From NCBI GenBank assembly GCA_003455565.1, contig DMQW01000244.1, forward strand, positions 1-9,264: a DNA stretch of 9,264 bases, written 5' to 3'. Every line of letters starts with the position of its first letter. Positions within the stretch are counted from its first letter, which is position 1. The translations under genes and the position numbers were made by a program. Below, in pieces: positions 1 through 6,132 of this stretch. The stretch is from Limisphaerales bacterium (lineage in GTDB: Bacteria > Verrucomicrobiota > Verrucomicrobiia > Limisphaerales > UBA11358). The notes beneath the pieces are model-generated. The model was not told the origin of the DNA and ran no database searches. It saw only the letters and a list, made by a program, of their open reading frames with translations.

Positions 1-30
1 CTTGGAAGCCACGGTAAAAGTTTTAGCTTC

Positions 31-91
31 GTAGGAGACGACGTGAGGAGTCTCTGACTGAAAATTTGAGACTCGTCACCTCGTCTCCTAC
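31..91. repeat. REP-like intergenic palindrome, 24-base arms
   Basis: The left arm at 31-54 begins GTAGGAGACGA. It is matched by the reverse complement of 68-91 at 22 of 24 positions, with a 13-base A/T-rich loop (55-67). The two mismatches are C42 opposite C80 and G47 opposite G75, so the arms differ by a C/G exchange at two sites. No U-tract follows, which argues against a simple terminator. Size, near-perfect symmetry and intergenic position resemble bacterial REP/BIME-type repeats, which are usually present in many copies. Copy number cannot be judged here because only one copy lies in the window. Confidence 0.75.
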
Positions 92-195
92 AATGAACAT
101 TTTGCCCTTGCGCGGCGGGAGGGTTCTGGAAAGATTGGTTTATGGCCGGAGCGATGGCAGACAAGGTGCGCCAATTTGCACCAAAACTTTTTCAT

Positions 196-211
196 GGTCA
201 CGAGTGTGACC
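196..211. other. Perfect short dyad, 6-base arms with 4-base spacer
   Basis: GGTCAC at 196-201 and GTGACC at 206-211 are perfect inverted repeats around GAGT. The site ends about 46 bases before the lipoprotein ORF and has no T-run after it. It could be an operator for that gene, a small RNA hairpin, or chance. No regulator can be assigned. Confidence 0.3.
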
Positions 212-257
212 GATTGTCTCCTATCAGAATTAGACAGAATGGGTTCGGCTTAATACA

Positions 258-710
258 ATGTTCGGCATCTTAAGCATTATGCGCATTTTCGCTTCCCTAG
301 CTGTTTGCGGTCTGGTGTTGCTTTGTGGCTGCAGCGGCGAGCACTACATTCAAGGTCGTGGCGATGCGGGGCAGTTCATCCTGCAACACGCACTTGCTTA
401 TGGCGGGCGTCCTATCACCACCAACAATCTGCCAGCGGTTGGCGGTGATTGGCAGTATGTTCAGGACGAGTTCGGGGTTGGCATCTTGCTCCCTGATTCG
501 CAGTATCAGCCAGTCCAGGATTTTCTGCGCGCGGCGTTTGGTCCACCGTCGAATTCGGCTGGCTGGGCCGTTCGAGATTTTGGTGTTGCCATCGGTGTGC
601 AAAAGGAAGGCAGCAACACTGTCGTCGGTGTGCATCCGCCGATGTCGGACGAGAAGATGGCGCGGGCTGCTCGGAAGATGACAGAGACGATTGAGAAGAA
701 CACACGATGA
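258..710 (+). CDS. Putative small lipoprotein, unknown function
   Basis: This 150-residue protein has an N-terminal hydrophobic segment (about residues 9-22) ending in a lipobox-like L-C-G-C at residues 22-25. Cys25 is the likely lipidated residue, so the mature protein would sit at a membrane facing the periplasm. The mature part, about 125 residues, has no transmembrane segment and no motif I recognise. It includes a G-rich stretch near residue 47 and a basic, helical-looking C-terminus. The second ATG, at 279 (residue 8), gives a more usual signal peptide (M-R-I-F-A-S-L). No convincing Shine-Dalgarno sequence precedes either start. The 127-base gap to fabG suggests separate transcription. 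The coding call rests on ORF length and a plausible lipoprotein signal. Two shorter minus-strand ORFs over the same bases look like shadows. Confidence 0.65.
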   Translation: MFGILSIMRIFASLAVCGLVLLCGCSGEHYIQGRGDAGQFILQHALAYGGRPITTNNLPAVGGDWQYVQDEFGVGILLPDSQYQPVQDFLRAAFGPPSNSAGWAVRDFGVAIGVQKEGSNTVVGVHPPMSDEKMARAARKMTETIEKNTR

Positions 711-837
711 TGCCGAATATGGGAATAGGCCGCAGAGTTTAGTGGTTTGCTTCACAAGTTTTTTCACGCATCATGCATCACTCGTCATTTTTCGTGTGCA
801 TTTGCCTCCCGTCACAGTTTAACATCGCGGGAAAATT

Positions 838-1581
838 ATGAGTTCACTCACCAATCAAATCGCTGTTGTCACCGGCGCGGGTCGCGGAATTGGTCGTGCC
901 ATCGCATTAAAATTTGCCGGTGAAGGCGCGGACGTGGTCTGTGTTTCGCGCACGCAGGAAAATTCCGAGAAGGTCGCGGCGGAAATCCGCGCGCTTGGGC
1001 GCAAGGCGTGGGCGTTCGCCGTGGACGTGGCGGATGCCGCCGCCGTCAGCGCCGCCGCCGAGAAAATTCTGGCCGAGTGCGGCAAGGTGGACATTCTCGT
1101 GAACAACGCCGGCGTGACGCGCGACGGTCTGGTGATGCGCATGAGCGACGCGGATTGGGACACGGTGCTGGACACGAATTTGAAGGGCGCGTTTCTGGTG
1201 ACGAAGGCGTTCAGCCGCGCGATGATCAAGGCGCGCACGGGCCGCATCATCAACATTTCGTCGGTCATCGGCCTCATCGGCAACGCGGGGCAGAGCAATT
1301 ACGCGGCGAGCAAGGCGGGGCTGATCGGGTTCACGAAGTCGTGCGCGCGCGAGTTCGCGGGACGCGGCATCACGGTGAACGCGATTGCGCCGGGTTTCAT
1401 TGAGACAGACATGACGGCGGAGTTGAACGAGGCGTTGCGCGCGGAGATTTTGAAAAAGATTCCGCTGGGCTGTCTCGGCCAGTCGGACGACATCGCGGCG
1501 GCGGCGCTTTATCTCGCCGGTGTGTCCGGGCGCTACGTCACGGGTCAGGTTTTGACGGTGGACGGCGGGATGGTGATGTGA
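838..1581 (+). CDS. fabG: 3-oxoacyl-[acyl-carrier-protein] reductase FabG
   Basis: FabG is the NADPH-dependent reductase that converts 3-oxoacyl-ACP to (3R)-3-hydroxyacyl-ACP, the first reduction of each type II fatty-acid elongation cycle in the cytoplasm. The 247-residue length is normal. It is a classical short-chain dehydrogenase with the cofactor motif TGAGRGIG at residues 12-19, the structural NNAG at 89-92, and the catalytic tetrad Asn114, Ser142, Tyr155, Lys159 (YAASK). IETDM follows in the substrate region, and the protein ends with the usual VDGG motif before M-V-M. ATG 838 places the Rossmann fold at the proper distance from the N-terminus, and GGGA precedes it by about 7 bases. 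The gene leads a fabG-acpP-fabF series with a 60-base gap to acpP. fabD and fabH, often found just upstream, are absent. The SDR superfamily is broad, but the acpP/fabF neighbours make FabG the clear reading. Confidence 0.96.
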   Translation: MSSLTNQIAVVTGAGRGIGRAIALKFAGEGADVVCVSRTQENSEKVAAEIRALGRKAWAFAVDVADAAAVSAAAEKILAECGKVDILVNNAGVTRDGLVMRMSDADWDTVLDTNLKGAFLVTKAFSRAMIKARTGRIINISSVIGLIGNAGQSNYAASKAGLIGFTKSCAREFAGRGITVNAIAPGFIETDMTAELNEALRAEILKKIPLGCLGQSDDIAAAALYLAGVSGRYVTGQVLTVDGGMVM

Positions 1582-1641
1582 AGTTTTATGATTCAAGACT
1601 TGACGCGCAGGGCAATTTTAGGCTAGAAAAACAGGATAATT

Positions 1642-1884
1642 ATGTCAGACAAACCTATCGAACAACGCGTAAAAGACATCATCGTCGAACAACTCGGCGT
1701 CAAACCCGACCAAGTGACGCCGGCGGCCAAGTTTATCGAAGACCTCGGTGCGGATTCGCTCGACACCGTCGAGTTGGTCATGGCGCTGGAAGAAGAATTC
1801 GGCATCGAAGTGCCGGATGAACAGGCCGAAAAACTTCAGAGTGTCGGCGACGTGATCAAATACGTCGAGGAGTCCCAGAAGTAA
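1642..1884 (+). CDS. acpP: Acyl carrier protein AcpP
   Basis: This small acidic 80-residue protein carries growing acyl chains as thioesters on 4'-phosphopantetheine. The attachment residue is Ser39, in the hallmark G-A-D-S-L-D at 36-41, followed by the recognition helix T-V-E-L-V-M-A-L-E-E-E-F. Length and the four-helix acidic composition match standard AcpP. The start is well supported: AGGA lies about 6 bases upstream of ATG 1642. The gene sits between fabG and fabF, the enzymes that act on its cargo. A strong hairpin begins 17 bases after its stop codon and may define a 3' end for an abundant short acpP mRNA. No anomalies are seen. Confidence 0.98.
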   Translation: MSDKPIEQRVKDIIVEQLGVKPDQVTPAAKFIEDLGADSLDTVELVMALEEEFGIEVPDEQAEKLQSVGDVIKYVEESQK

Positions 1885-1900
1885 TTTCAACTTGAACGGG

Positions 1901-1947
1901 CGGGGCAGTTTTGGCTGGACACAGCTTGAACTGCCCCGTTTGATTTT
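1901..1947 (+). terminator. Terminator-like hairpin between acpP and fabF (possible attenuator)
   Basis: CGGGGCAGTT (1901-1910) is perfectly complementary to AACTGCCCCG (1929-1938). The apparent loop pairs further: GCTG (1914-1917) with CAGC (1922-1925) around a GACA tetraloop, with two G-T wobbles and one T-T mismatch linking the two stems. The 3' arm runs straight into TTTGATTTT (1939-1947), a U-rich tail. This is the architecture of an intrinsic terminator, yet fabF starts only 12 bases after the stem. The likely role is partial termination or 3'-end protection, giving more acpP than fabF mRNA. The structure is seen in the sequence; the role is inferred. Confidence 0.65.
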
Positions 1948-1950
1948 GCC

Positions 1951-3210
1951 ATGGCAAACAACTCTTACGACCGCCGGGTGGTCATCACGGGCATGGGCGT
2001 CGTCACGCCGCTGGGCCACGACCTTGATACGTTCTGGCAAAACCTCATCACCGGCCAGTGCGGCATTGATACAATTTCGTCGTTCGACGCGTCGCCATTT
2101 GCCACGCAGGTCGCCGGCGAGGTTAAAAATTTTGATCCCGCGCCCGCGTTTCCGTCGCCCAAGGACATTCGCCGTGCCGACCGCTACTCGCAATTTGGCG
2201 TTTACGCCGCGTGGTCGGCTTTGAAAGATTCCGGCCTCGAACTGGCAAAAGAAAATTGCGACGAAATCGGCGTGTTCATCGGCTCCGGCATCGGCGGGCT
2301 GCAAACGACCACCGAGCAGTTGAAAATTCTCCTCGAACGCGGCCCCAGCCGGCTCTCGCCGTTCATGATCCCGATGCTCATCTCGAACATGGCATCCGGC
2401 CTCGTCTCGATGTATTTCAATCTGCGCGGGCCGAACTTCGCCACCTGTTCCGCCTGCGCCACGGCGAACCACGCCATCGGCGAAGCCTGGCGCACCATCA
2501 AGATGGGCGACGCCCAAGTGATGTTGGCCGGCGGCGCCGAGGCGGCGGTCATTCCCGTCGGCATCGGCGGCTTCTGCGCGATGCGCGCCATGAGCACCCG
2601 CAATGACGACCCCAAACACGCCTCCCGCCCGTTCGACAAGGAACGCGACGGCTTCGTCATGGGCGAAGGCGCGGGCGTCCTCGTGCTCGAAGAATTGGAA
2701 CATGCCAAGAAACGCGGCGCAAAAATTTATTGCGAGATCGCCGGTTACGGCAACACCGCCGACGCGTATCACCTCACCACGCCCTCGCCCGGCGGCGAAG
2801 GCGCGGCGCGCTGCATGAAAATGGCTTTGCGCCATGGCAGACTGAATCTGACCGACGTGAGTTACATCAACGCCCACGGCACTTCTACGCCACAGGGCGA
2901 CGTTTGCGAAACGCAGGCCATCAAAACCGTTTTCGGCGACCACGCGAAAAAACTCGTCGTCAGCTCCACCAAAGGGGCAACCGGCCACATGCTCGGTGCC
3001 GCCGGGGCGGTGGAAATGGCCGCGTGCGCGCTGGCCATCAAGAATAGCATCGTTCCGCCGACCATCAATTATCAAGTGCCCGACCCTGAATGCGATCTGG
3101 ATTATGTACCGAACACCGCGCGCGAAATGCCGGTCAACGCCATCATCAACAACTCATTCGGCTTCGGCGGCCACAACTCGACCATCGCGGCGAAAAAGTT
3201 TGTGGGGTAA
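1951..3210 (+). CDS. fabF: 3-oxoacyl-[acyl-carrier-protein] synthase II FabF
   Basis: FabF is the KAS II condensing enzyme, which elongates acyl-ACP with malonyl-ACP and releases CO2. The 419-residue length is close to the E. coli enzyme (about 413). The thiolase-fold active site is complete: nucleophile Cys169 in S-A-C-A-T-A, His309 in N-A-H-G-T-S-T, Lys341 in S-T-K-G-A-T-G-H, and His346. All are offset by six from E. coli Cys163, His303, Lys335 and His340. The gatekeeper motif N-S-F-G-F-G-G is near the C-terminus. An extra Cys166 lies three residues before the nucleophile. ATG 1951 agrees with the conserved start (R-V-V-I-T-G-M-G from residue 9). It has no Shine-Dalgarno sequence, because the 12 bases before it are a pyrimidine-rich hairpin tail, so translation may depend on coupling or on a leaderless-type mechanism. 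It acts on AcpP encoded just upstream. Confidence 0.97.
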   Translation: MANNSYDRRVVITGMGVVTPLGHDLDTFWQNLITGQCGIDTISSFDASPFATQVAGEVKNFDPAPAFPSPKDIRRADRYSQFGVYAAWSALKDSGLELAKENCDEIGVFIGSGIGGLQTTTEQLKILLERGPSRLSPFMIPMLISNMASGLVSMYFNLRGPNFATCSACATANHAIGEAWRTIKMGDAQVMLAGGAEAAVIPVGIGGFCAMRAMSTRNDDPKHASRPFDKERDGFVMGEGAGVLVLEELEHAKKRGAKIYCEIAGYGNTADAYHLTTPSPGGEGAARCMKMALRHGRLNLTDVSYINAHGTSTPQGDVCETQAIKTVFGDHAKKLVVSSTKGATGHMLGAAGAVEMAACALAIKNSIVPPTINYQVPDPECDLDYVPNTAREMPVNAIINNSFGFGGHNSTIAAKKFVG

Positions 3211-3294
3211 CTCAACTCTGGCTAAATACAAATCGTTTGTGAGTTAAGCCATGTCGTAGCGCTTGTCAATCCGCAGGCTTTCGTAAAATAAGTT

Positions 3295-3362
3295 GTCGCG
3301 CGAAAAACGCGAAGGTGGTGAAGGAATTAAAACTTTTTTTACCTTCGCTCCCTTCGTGCGAC
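3295..3362. repeat. Imperfect nested palindrome between fabF and ffh
   Basis: The outer arms GTCGCGCGAA (3295-3304) and TTCGTGCGAC (3353-3362) pair with one G-T wobble. The inner arms GCGAAGGT (3309-3316) and ACCTTCGC (3341-3348) are perfect. A run of seven T at 3334-3340 lies inside the inner loop rather than after a stem, so this is not a canonical intrinsic terminator. It could be a repeat element, a structured ffh leader, or a fabF mRNA 3'-end structure. The rest of the 200-base gap holds no gene I can support. Confidence 0.45.
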
Positions 3363-3410
3363 ATTACCTTTGAAATTGTGCCGCTGCTGATTTTGTTTTA
3401 ATTTGACCCG

Positions 3411-4754
3411 ATGTTCGATTCGTTAAGCGGCAAGCTCCAGAACGCTTTCAAAAATCTGCGCGGCCTCGGCAAAATTTCCGAGGCCAACGTCGGCGACGCC
3501 TTGCGCGAGGTTCGCATGGCGCTGCTCGAAGCGGATGTGAATTTCAAGGTCGCGCGCGATTTTATCGAGCGCGTCAAAACCAAATCGCTCGGCGCGGAAG
3601 TCATCGCCAGCGTCCAGCCCGGCCAGCAGATCGTCAAAATTATTTCCGATGAACTCGTCGAACTCCTCGGCTCGCAAAACGCCGCGCTGAAGCTCGACGA
3701 AAATCCCAGCTCGATTTTGCTGATCGGCCTGCACGGCTCCGGCAAAACGACTTCGTCCGGCAAGCTCGCGCGGCTGCTGCAAAAACAAGGCCGGGCGCCG
3801 TTGCTCGTGGCGGCGGATGTTTATCGTCCGGCGGCGATGGACCAGCTCGAAACGCTCGGCAAACAAATTGAAGTTCCGGTTTTTCTCAAGCGCGGCGAAA
3901 CGGACGTTTTGAAAATTGCGCGCGAAGCGCTCGACTTCGCCAAAGTCAATAATCGCAACGTCATCATCTTCGACACCGCCGGGCGTTTGCAGATTGACGA
4001 GCCGCTCGTGCAGGAACTCGTGCGGTTGCGCGACCTCGTGAAGCCGTCGGAAATTTTGCTGGTGCTGGACGCCGCGACCGGCCAGGAAGCCGTGAACGTC
4101 GCCACGCATTTTGATTCGGCGCTGAACATCACCGGTTCAATTCTGACCAAGCTCGACGGCGATGCGCGCGGCGGCGCGGCGTTGAGCATGAAGGCCGTCA
4201 CCGGCAAGCCGATCAAGTTCATGGGCGTCGGCGAAAAGCTGGACGAGTTCGAACCGTTTCATCCCGAACGCATGGCCTCGCGGATTCTTGGCATGGGCGA
4301 CGTGGTCAGTCTCGTCGAACGCGCCGCTGATGCCGTGAACGAAGAAGACGCCAAGCGCATGGAAGAAAAAATGCGCAAAGGCGAATTTTCCCTCGAAGAT
4401 TTTCTGGAACAGTTGCGCGCGATGAAAAAACTCGGTTCGCTGGAGAGCATTGTAAAAATGCTGCCCGGCGGTGCCGACGCGTTGAAGCAGATGGACGTTG
4501 GCAAACAGGAAAAAGAATTCAAGCGCATGGAAGGCATGGTCTGCGCGATGACGTTGAAGGAGCGGCGCAATCCGGTGATTTTAAACGCCAGCCGCCGTCG
4601 CCGCATCGCCGCCGGCAGCGGCGTGAGCGTGACGGAGTTGAACACGATGTTGAACAAGTTTTTCCAGATGCAGACGATGATGAAAAAAATGGGCAAGATG
4701 TCGAAGATGATGGGCAAAATGGGCGGCCTGATGCCGGGCATGATGAAACGGTAA
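3411..4754 (+). CDS. ffh: Signal recognition particle GTPase Ffh (SRP54)
   Basis: Ffh binds signal sequences of nascent membrane and secreted proteins and, with SRP RNA and receptor FtsY, delivers ribosomes to the Sec translocon. The 447 residues match the family (about 450). Domains in order: a helical N domain (about 1-95) and a Ras-like G domain (about 100-293) with P-loop GLHGSGKTT at 106-114, the insertion-box D-V-Y-R-P-A-A-M-D-Q-L, DTAGR at 188-192 and TKLDGDARGG at 246-255. The M domain (about 295-447) has the RNA-binding R-R-R-R-I-A-A-G-S-G-V-S-V motif and a methionine-rich tail ending M-P-G-M-M-K-R. ATG 3411 gives the conserved N-terminus M-F-D-S-L-S-G-K-L, although no Shine-Dalgarno sequence is evident. 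The gene is convergent with trmO, whose stop codon lies 21 bases beyond the ffh stop. No SRP RNA or ftsY gene is seen in the window. Confidence 0.98.
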   Translation: MFDSLSGKLQNAFKNLRGLGKISEANVGDALREVRMALLEADVNFKVARDFIERVKTKSLGAEVIASVQPGQQIVKIISDELVELLGSQNAALKLDENPSSILLIGLHGSGKTTSSGKLARLLQKQGRAPLLVAADVYRPAAMDQLETLGKQIEVPVFLKRGETDVLKIAREALDFAKVNNRNVIIFDTAGRLQIDEPLVQELVRLRDLVKPSEILLVLDAATGQEAVNVATHFDSALNITGSILTKLDGDARGGAALSMKAVTGKPIKFMGVGEKLDEFEPFHPERMASRILGMGDVVSLVERAADAVNEEDAKRMEEKMRKGEFSLEDFLEQLRAMKKLGSLESIVKMLPGGADALKQMDVGKQEKEFKRMEGMVCAMTLKERRNPVILNASRRRRIAAGSGVSVTELNTMLNKFFQMQTMMKKMGKMSKMMGKMGGLMPGMMKR

Positions 4755-4775
4755 ACGCAAACTCCGCGAAGAGTT

Positions 4776-5579
4776 TCACCATTGCGGCCAGAGTTTCAAG
4801 TAGGCGAGTTGAGCCTCGCGGTCGGGCAAGTCATCGAGCTTGAGATTGTTCAAAAAACGCGGCGGATAGCCCGTCTCCAGCGAAAGCACGTTCACAGTTT
4901 TTCCGGCGACGGAGAAAACTGCGCGCCACGCGCCGCAGCCGATGACAAATTTCGCATCGCCCCGCCGTCGGATCCGTCGCGTGCGATGCGGCGTTGGGTC
5001 GCGCGTGAGCAACTCGAACAGGCGCGGACGAAAATCAATCTGCCAGTTCGCCCGCAACCACTCCGCCTGCGTCTCGGCCAGCGGCGAAAGGCACACGGAA
5101 AATTGCGGCGGCACGTTGAGCGCAGCCTCGACTTCATCGGTCCAGCCGCCGCCCGCATCAGGAAAAGCATCGTAGGCGGCGATGTAAGGTTTGATGTCGA
5201 AAATCGGCGTGCCATCCACCAGATCACACGCGCCGAGAATCAGTTTCCGCCCGTCCACGCCGAGCAATTGCACCGGCGTCAAACCCAGCGGATTCGGACG
5301 ATGCGGCGAACGCGTGGCGAATAATCCGCGCCGTTGCGTCGGCCCGCGCGGCGGCAGCACCAGCGGTCGCCACGTTTTGTTGCGATGAAACCACCACAGC
5401 AGCCACACGCGCGAAAATCCAGCGAGATCTTGCAAGGCCGGTTCGTAACCGCAGTCCGGCAGCAGTTCGAGAATATTGCGCTCCGGTTCAACTTCGGAAG
5501 GCTGATGCAACGCCTGAAACTTCACCTGCTTCCGGGTGCGGATGAAGCCGATGGGTTGTAAAGTGAGTGAGTGATCCAA
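4776..5579 (-). CDS. trmO: TrmO/TsaA-family tRNA methyltransferase
   Basis: TrmO (TsaA, UPF0066) uses S-adenosylmethionine to N6-methylate the t6A37 base of certain ANN-decoding tRNAs, a fine-tuning anticodon-loop modification. The 267-residue protein opens with L-Q-P-I-G-F-I-R-T (residues 7-15). It then has the family signatures F-S-R-V-W-L-L-W-W-F-H, T-R-S-P-H-R-P-N-P-L-G-L-T and D-L-V-D-G-T-P-I-F-D-I-K-P-Y-I, all in the N-terminal beta-barrel domain. A C-terminal domain (about 190-267, starting near D-P-T-P-H-R-T) fits the longer TrmO type; E. coli TrmO is about 235 residues. No ATG lies before the conserved opening, and an in-frame stop occurs five codons upstream. The only good start is TTG at 5579, weakly supported by AAAGAA about 9 bases upstream. 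It lies just downstream of the ssrA terminator and converges on ffh. Family membership is secure; exact substrate is inferred. Confidence 0.88.
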   Translation of the reverse strand: MDHSLTLQPIGFIRTRKQVKFQALHQPSEVEPERNILELLPDCGYEPALQDLAGFSRVWLLWWFHRNKTWRPLVLPPRGPTQRRGLFATRSPHRPNPLGLTPVQLLGVDGRKLILGACDLVDGTPIFDIKPYIAAYDAFPDAGGGWTDEVEAALNVPPQFSVCLSPLAETQAEWLRANWQIDFRPRLFELLTRDPTPHRTRRIRRRGDAKFVIGCGAWRAVFSVAGKTVNVLSLETGYPPRFLNNLKLDDLPDREAQLAYLKLWPQW

Positions 5580-5622
5580 GCGTAAATTCTTTCAAATCCG
5601 GCGCGATGATTTCTGGCGCAGG

Positions 5623-5642
5623 AAAACGCTGAACTTTCAGCG
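5623..5642 (-). terminator. Intrinsic terminator of ssrA
   Basis: On the minus strand, CGCTGA-AAGT-TCAGCG forms a perfect 6-bp hairpin (5642-5627) followed directly by TTTT (5626-5623). It lies 23 bases past the mature tmRNA 3' end and before the trmO start, where ssrA transcription would be expected to stop. The U-tract is short, so some read-through into trmO is plausible. Confidence 0.65.
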
Positions 5643-5665
5643 CTTCATTTTCCACCAGAAGAAAA

Positions 5666-6018
5666 TGGTGGAGGCGGCGGGAATTGAACCCGCGTCCCAA
5701 GTCAACCTACCAGCCGCGACTACATGCTTATTCCGGATAATGTTTTCTGCTATGCGATGCTGTCCGGACTCAAGTCGCACTGCCTAGTCCGCATGATAAG
5801 ATCTCGGCCGGCAACGCGCGGTCTCCGTCGCCGACCATGCCTGCTGTTGCGTTCCTCCACCGTAGCAGGTGTCCAGTGGTGAACGTCGGGGCCTTAGGCC
5901 GCGAGAGCTAGTTCTTGATTAGCTGTTTTGTTTTGATGCGAATGATTAACGAGGCCAACGCATCTTCCTCGGCATGCCGCCTCTGGCGTGTTCACATGGT
6001 CGAAACCAGTGCGCCCCC
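5666..6018 (-). ncRNA. ssrA: Transfer-messenger RNA (tmRNA)
   Basis: tmRNA, with SmpB, enters stalled ribosomes as alanyl-tRNA and then as mRNA, tagging the unfinished protein for proteolysis. On the minus strand the RNA begins GGGGGCGCACTGGTTTCGAC (first base 6018) and ends CGCCTCCACCA (last base 5666), about 353 nt. The 5' GGGGGCG pairs with 3' CGCCTCC as a 7-bp acceptor stem with one G-U. The T arm GCGGG-TTCAATT-CCCGC is canonical, and CCA is encoded. The internal reading frame (5923 to 5894) is GCT AAT CAA GAA CTA GCT CTC GCG GCC TAA, tag A-N-Q-E-L-A-L-A-A. It ends in the hydrophobic A-L-A-A signal read by ClpXP-type proteases. The resume codon GCT is inferred from the usual A-N start. 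This is a one-piece, non-permuted tmRNA. Its own promoter lies upstream and a terminator downstream. Confidence 0.97.
5894..5923 (-). other. tmRNA proteolysis-tag reading frame (ANQELALAA)
   Basis: Nine sense codons from GCT (5923-5921) to TAA (5896-5894) inside ssrA encode A-N-Q-E-L-A-L-A-A. With the alanine carried on the tmRNA itself, the added tag would be A-A-N-Q-E-L-A-L-A-A. The frame continues open upstream (H-Q-N-K-T before the GCT), so the resume codon is chosen by analogy with the typical A-N opening rather than by an upstream stop. Confidence 0.8.
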
Positions 6019-6036
6019 ATCCAATTCTGCGAGAAT

Positions 6037-6065
6037 ATAATACTCCAATCTGCCATAGGGGTCAA
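6037..6065 (-). promoter_or_regulatory. Sigma70-type promoter of ssrA
   Basis: On the minus strand, TTGACC (6065-6060, 5 of 6 to the consensus -35) and TATTAT (6042-6037, 5 of 6 to the consensus -10) are separated by exactly 17 bases. Transcription would start near 6030, about 12 bases before the mature tmRNA 5' end at 6018, leaving a short leader to be trimmed. An A/T-rich stretch lies upstream of the -35. It is the clearest promoter in the window and fits a highly expressed stable RNA. Confidence 0.8.
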
Positions 6066-6132
6066 GTTGAAGTGAAATGATAAATCTGCGGGGAAAATTA
6101 TTTTGGAAAACGCCGGTTAAATTCCTCTCCTG

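Noticed and set aside
165..192. GGTGC/GCACC inverted repeat followed by AAAAC and five T, as a possible terminator
   Set aside because: The stem is only 5 bp, the T-run is offset by five bases from the stem, and no gene is known to end there.
142..273. 43-codon ORF on the plus strand upstream of the lipoprotein gene
   Set aside because: It is short, has no ribosome site, overlaps the lipoprotein start and spans the dyad at 196-211. Composition and residues give no sign of a real protein.
1645..3075. Long minus-strand ORF (476 codons) opposite acpP and fabF
   Set aside because: It is an antisense shadow created by high GC and codon bias. Both plus-strand genes have complete catalytic motifs, and the translation has low-complexity A/G/R/H composition.
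3263..3289. Possible ffh promoter, TTGTCA and TAAAAT
   Set aside because: The spacer is only 15 bases, and the site is over 120 bases from the start codon. It is suggestive but too weak to list as a feature.
4759..4776. AAACTC-CGCGAA-GAGTTT hairpin between convergent ffh and trmO, as a bidirectional terminator
   Set aside because: The 6-bp stem is AT-rich, has no clear U-tract on either strand and overlaps the trmO stop codon.
6096..6115. AT-rich symmetric stretch below the accessory trio as its terminator
   Set aside because: The pairing is only A/T, with no GC stem and no proper U-tract. It more likely forms part of the A/T-rich DNA upstream of the ssrA promoter.
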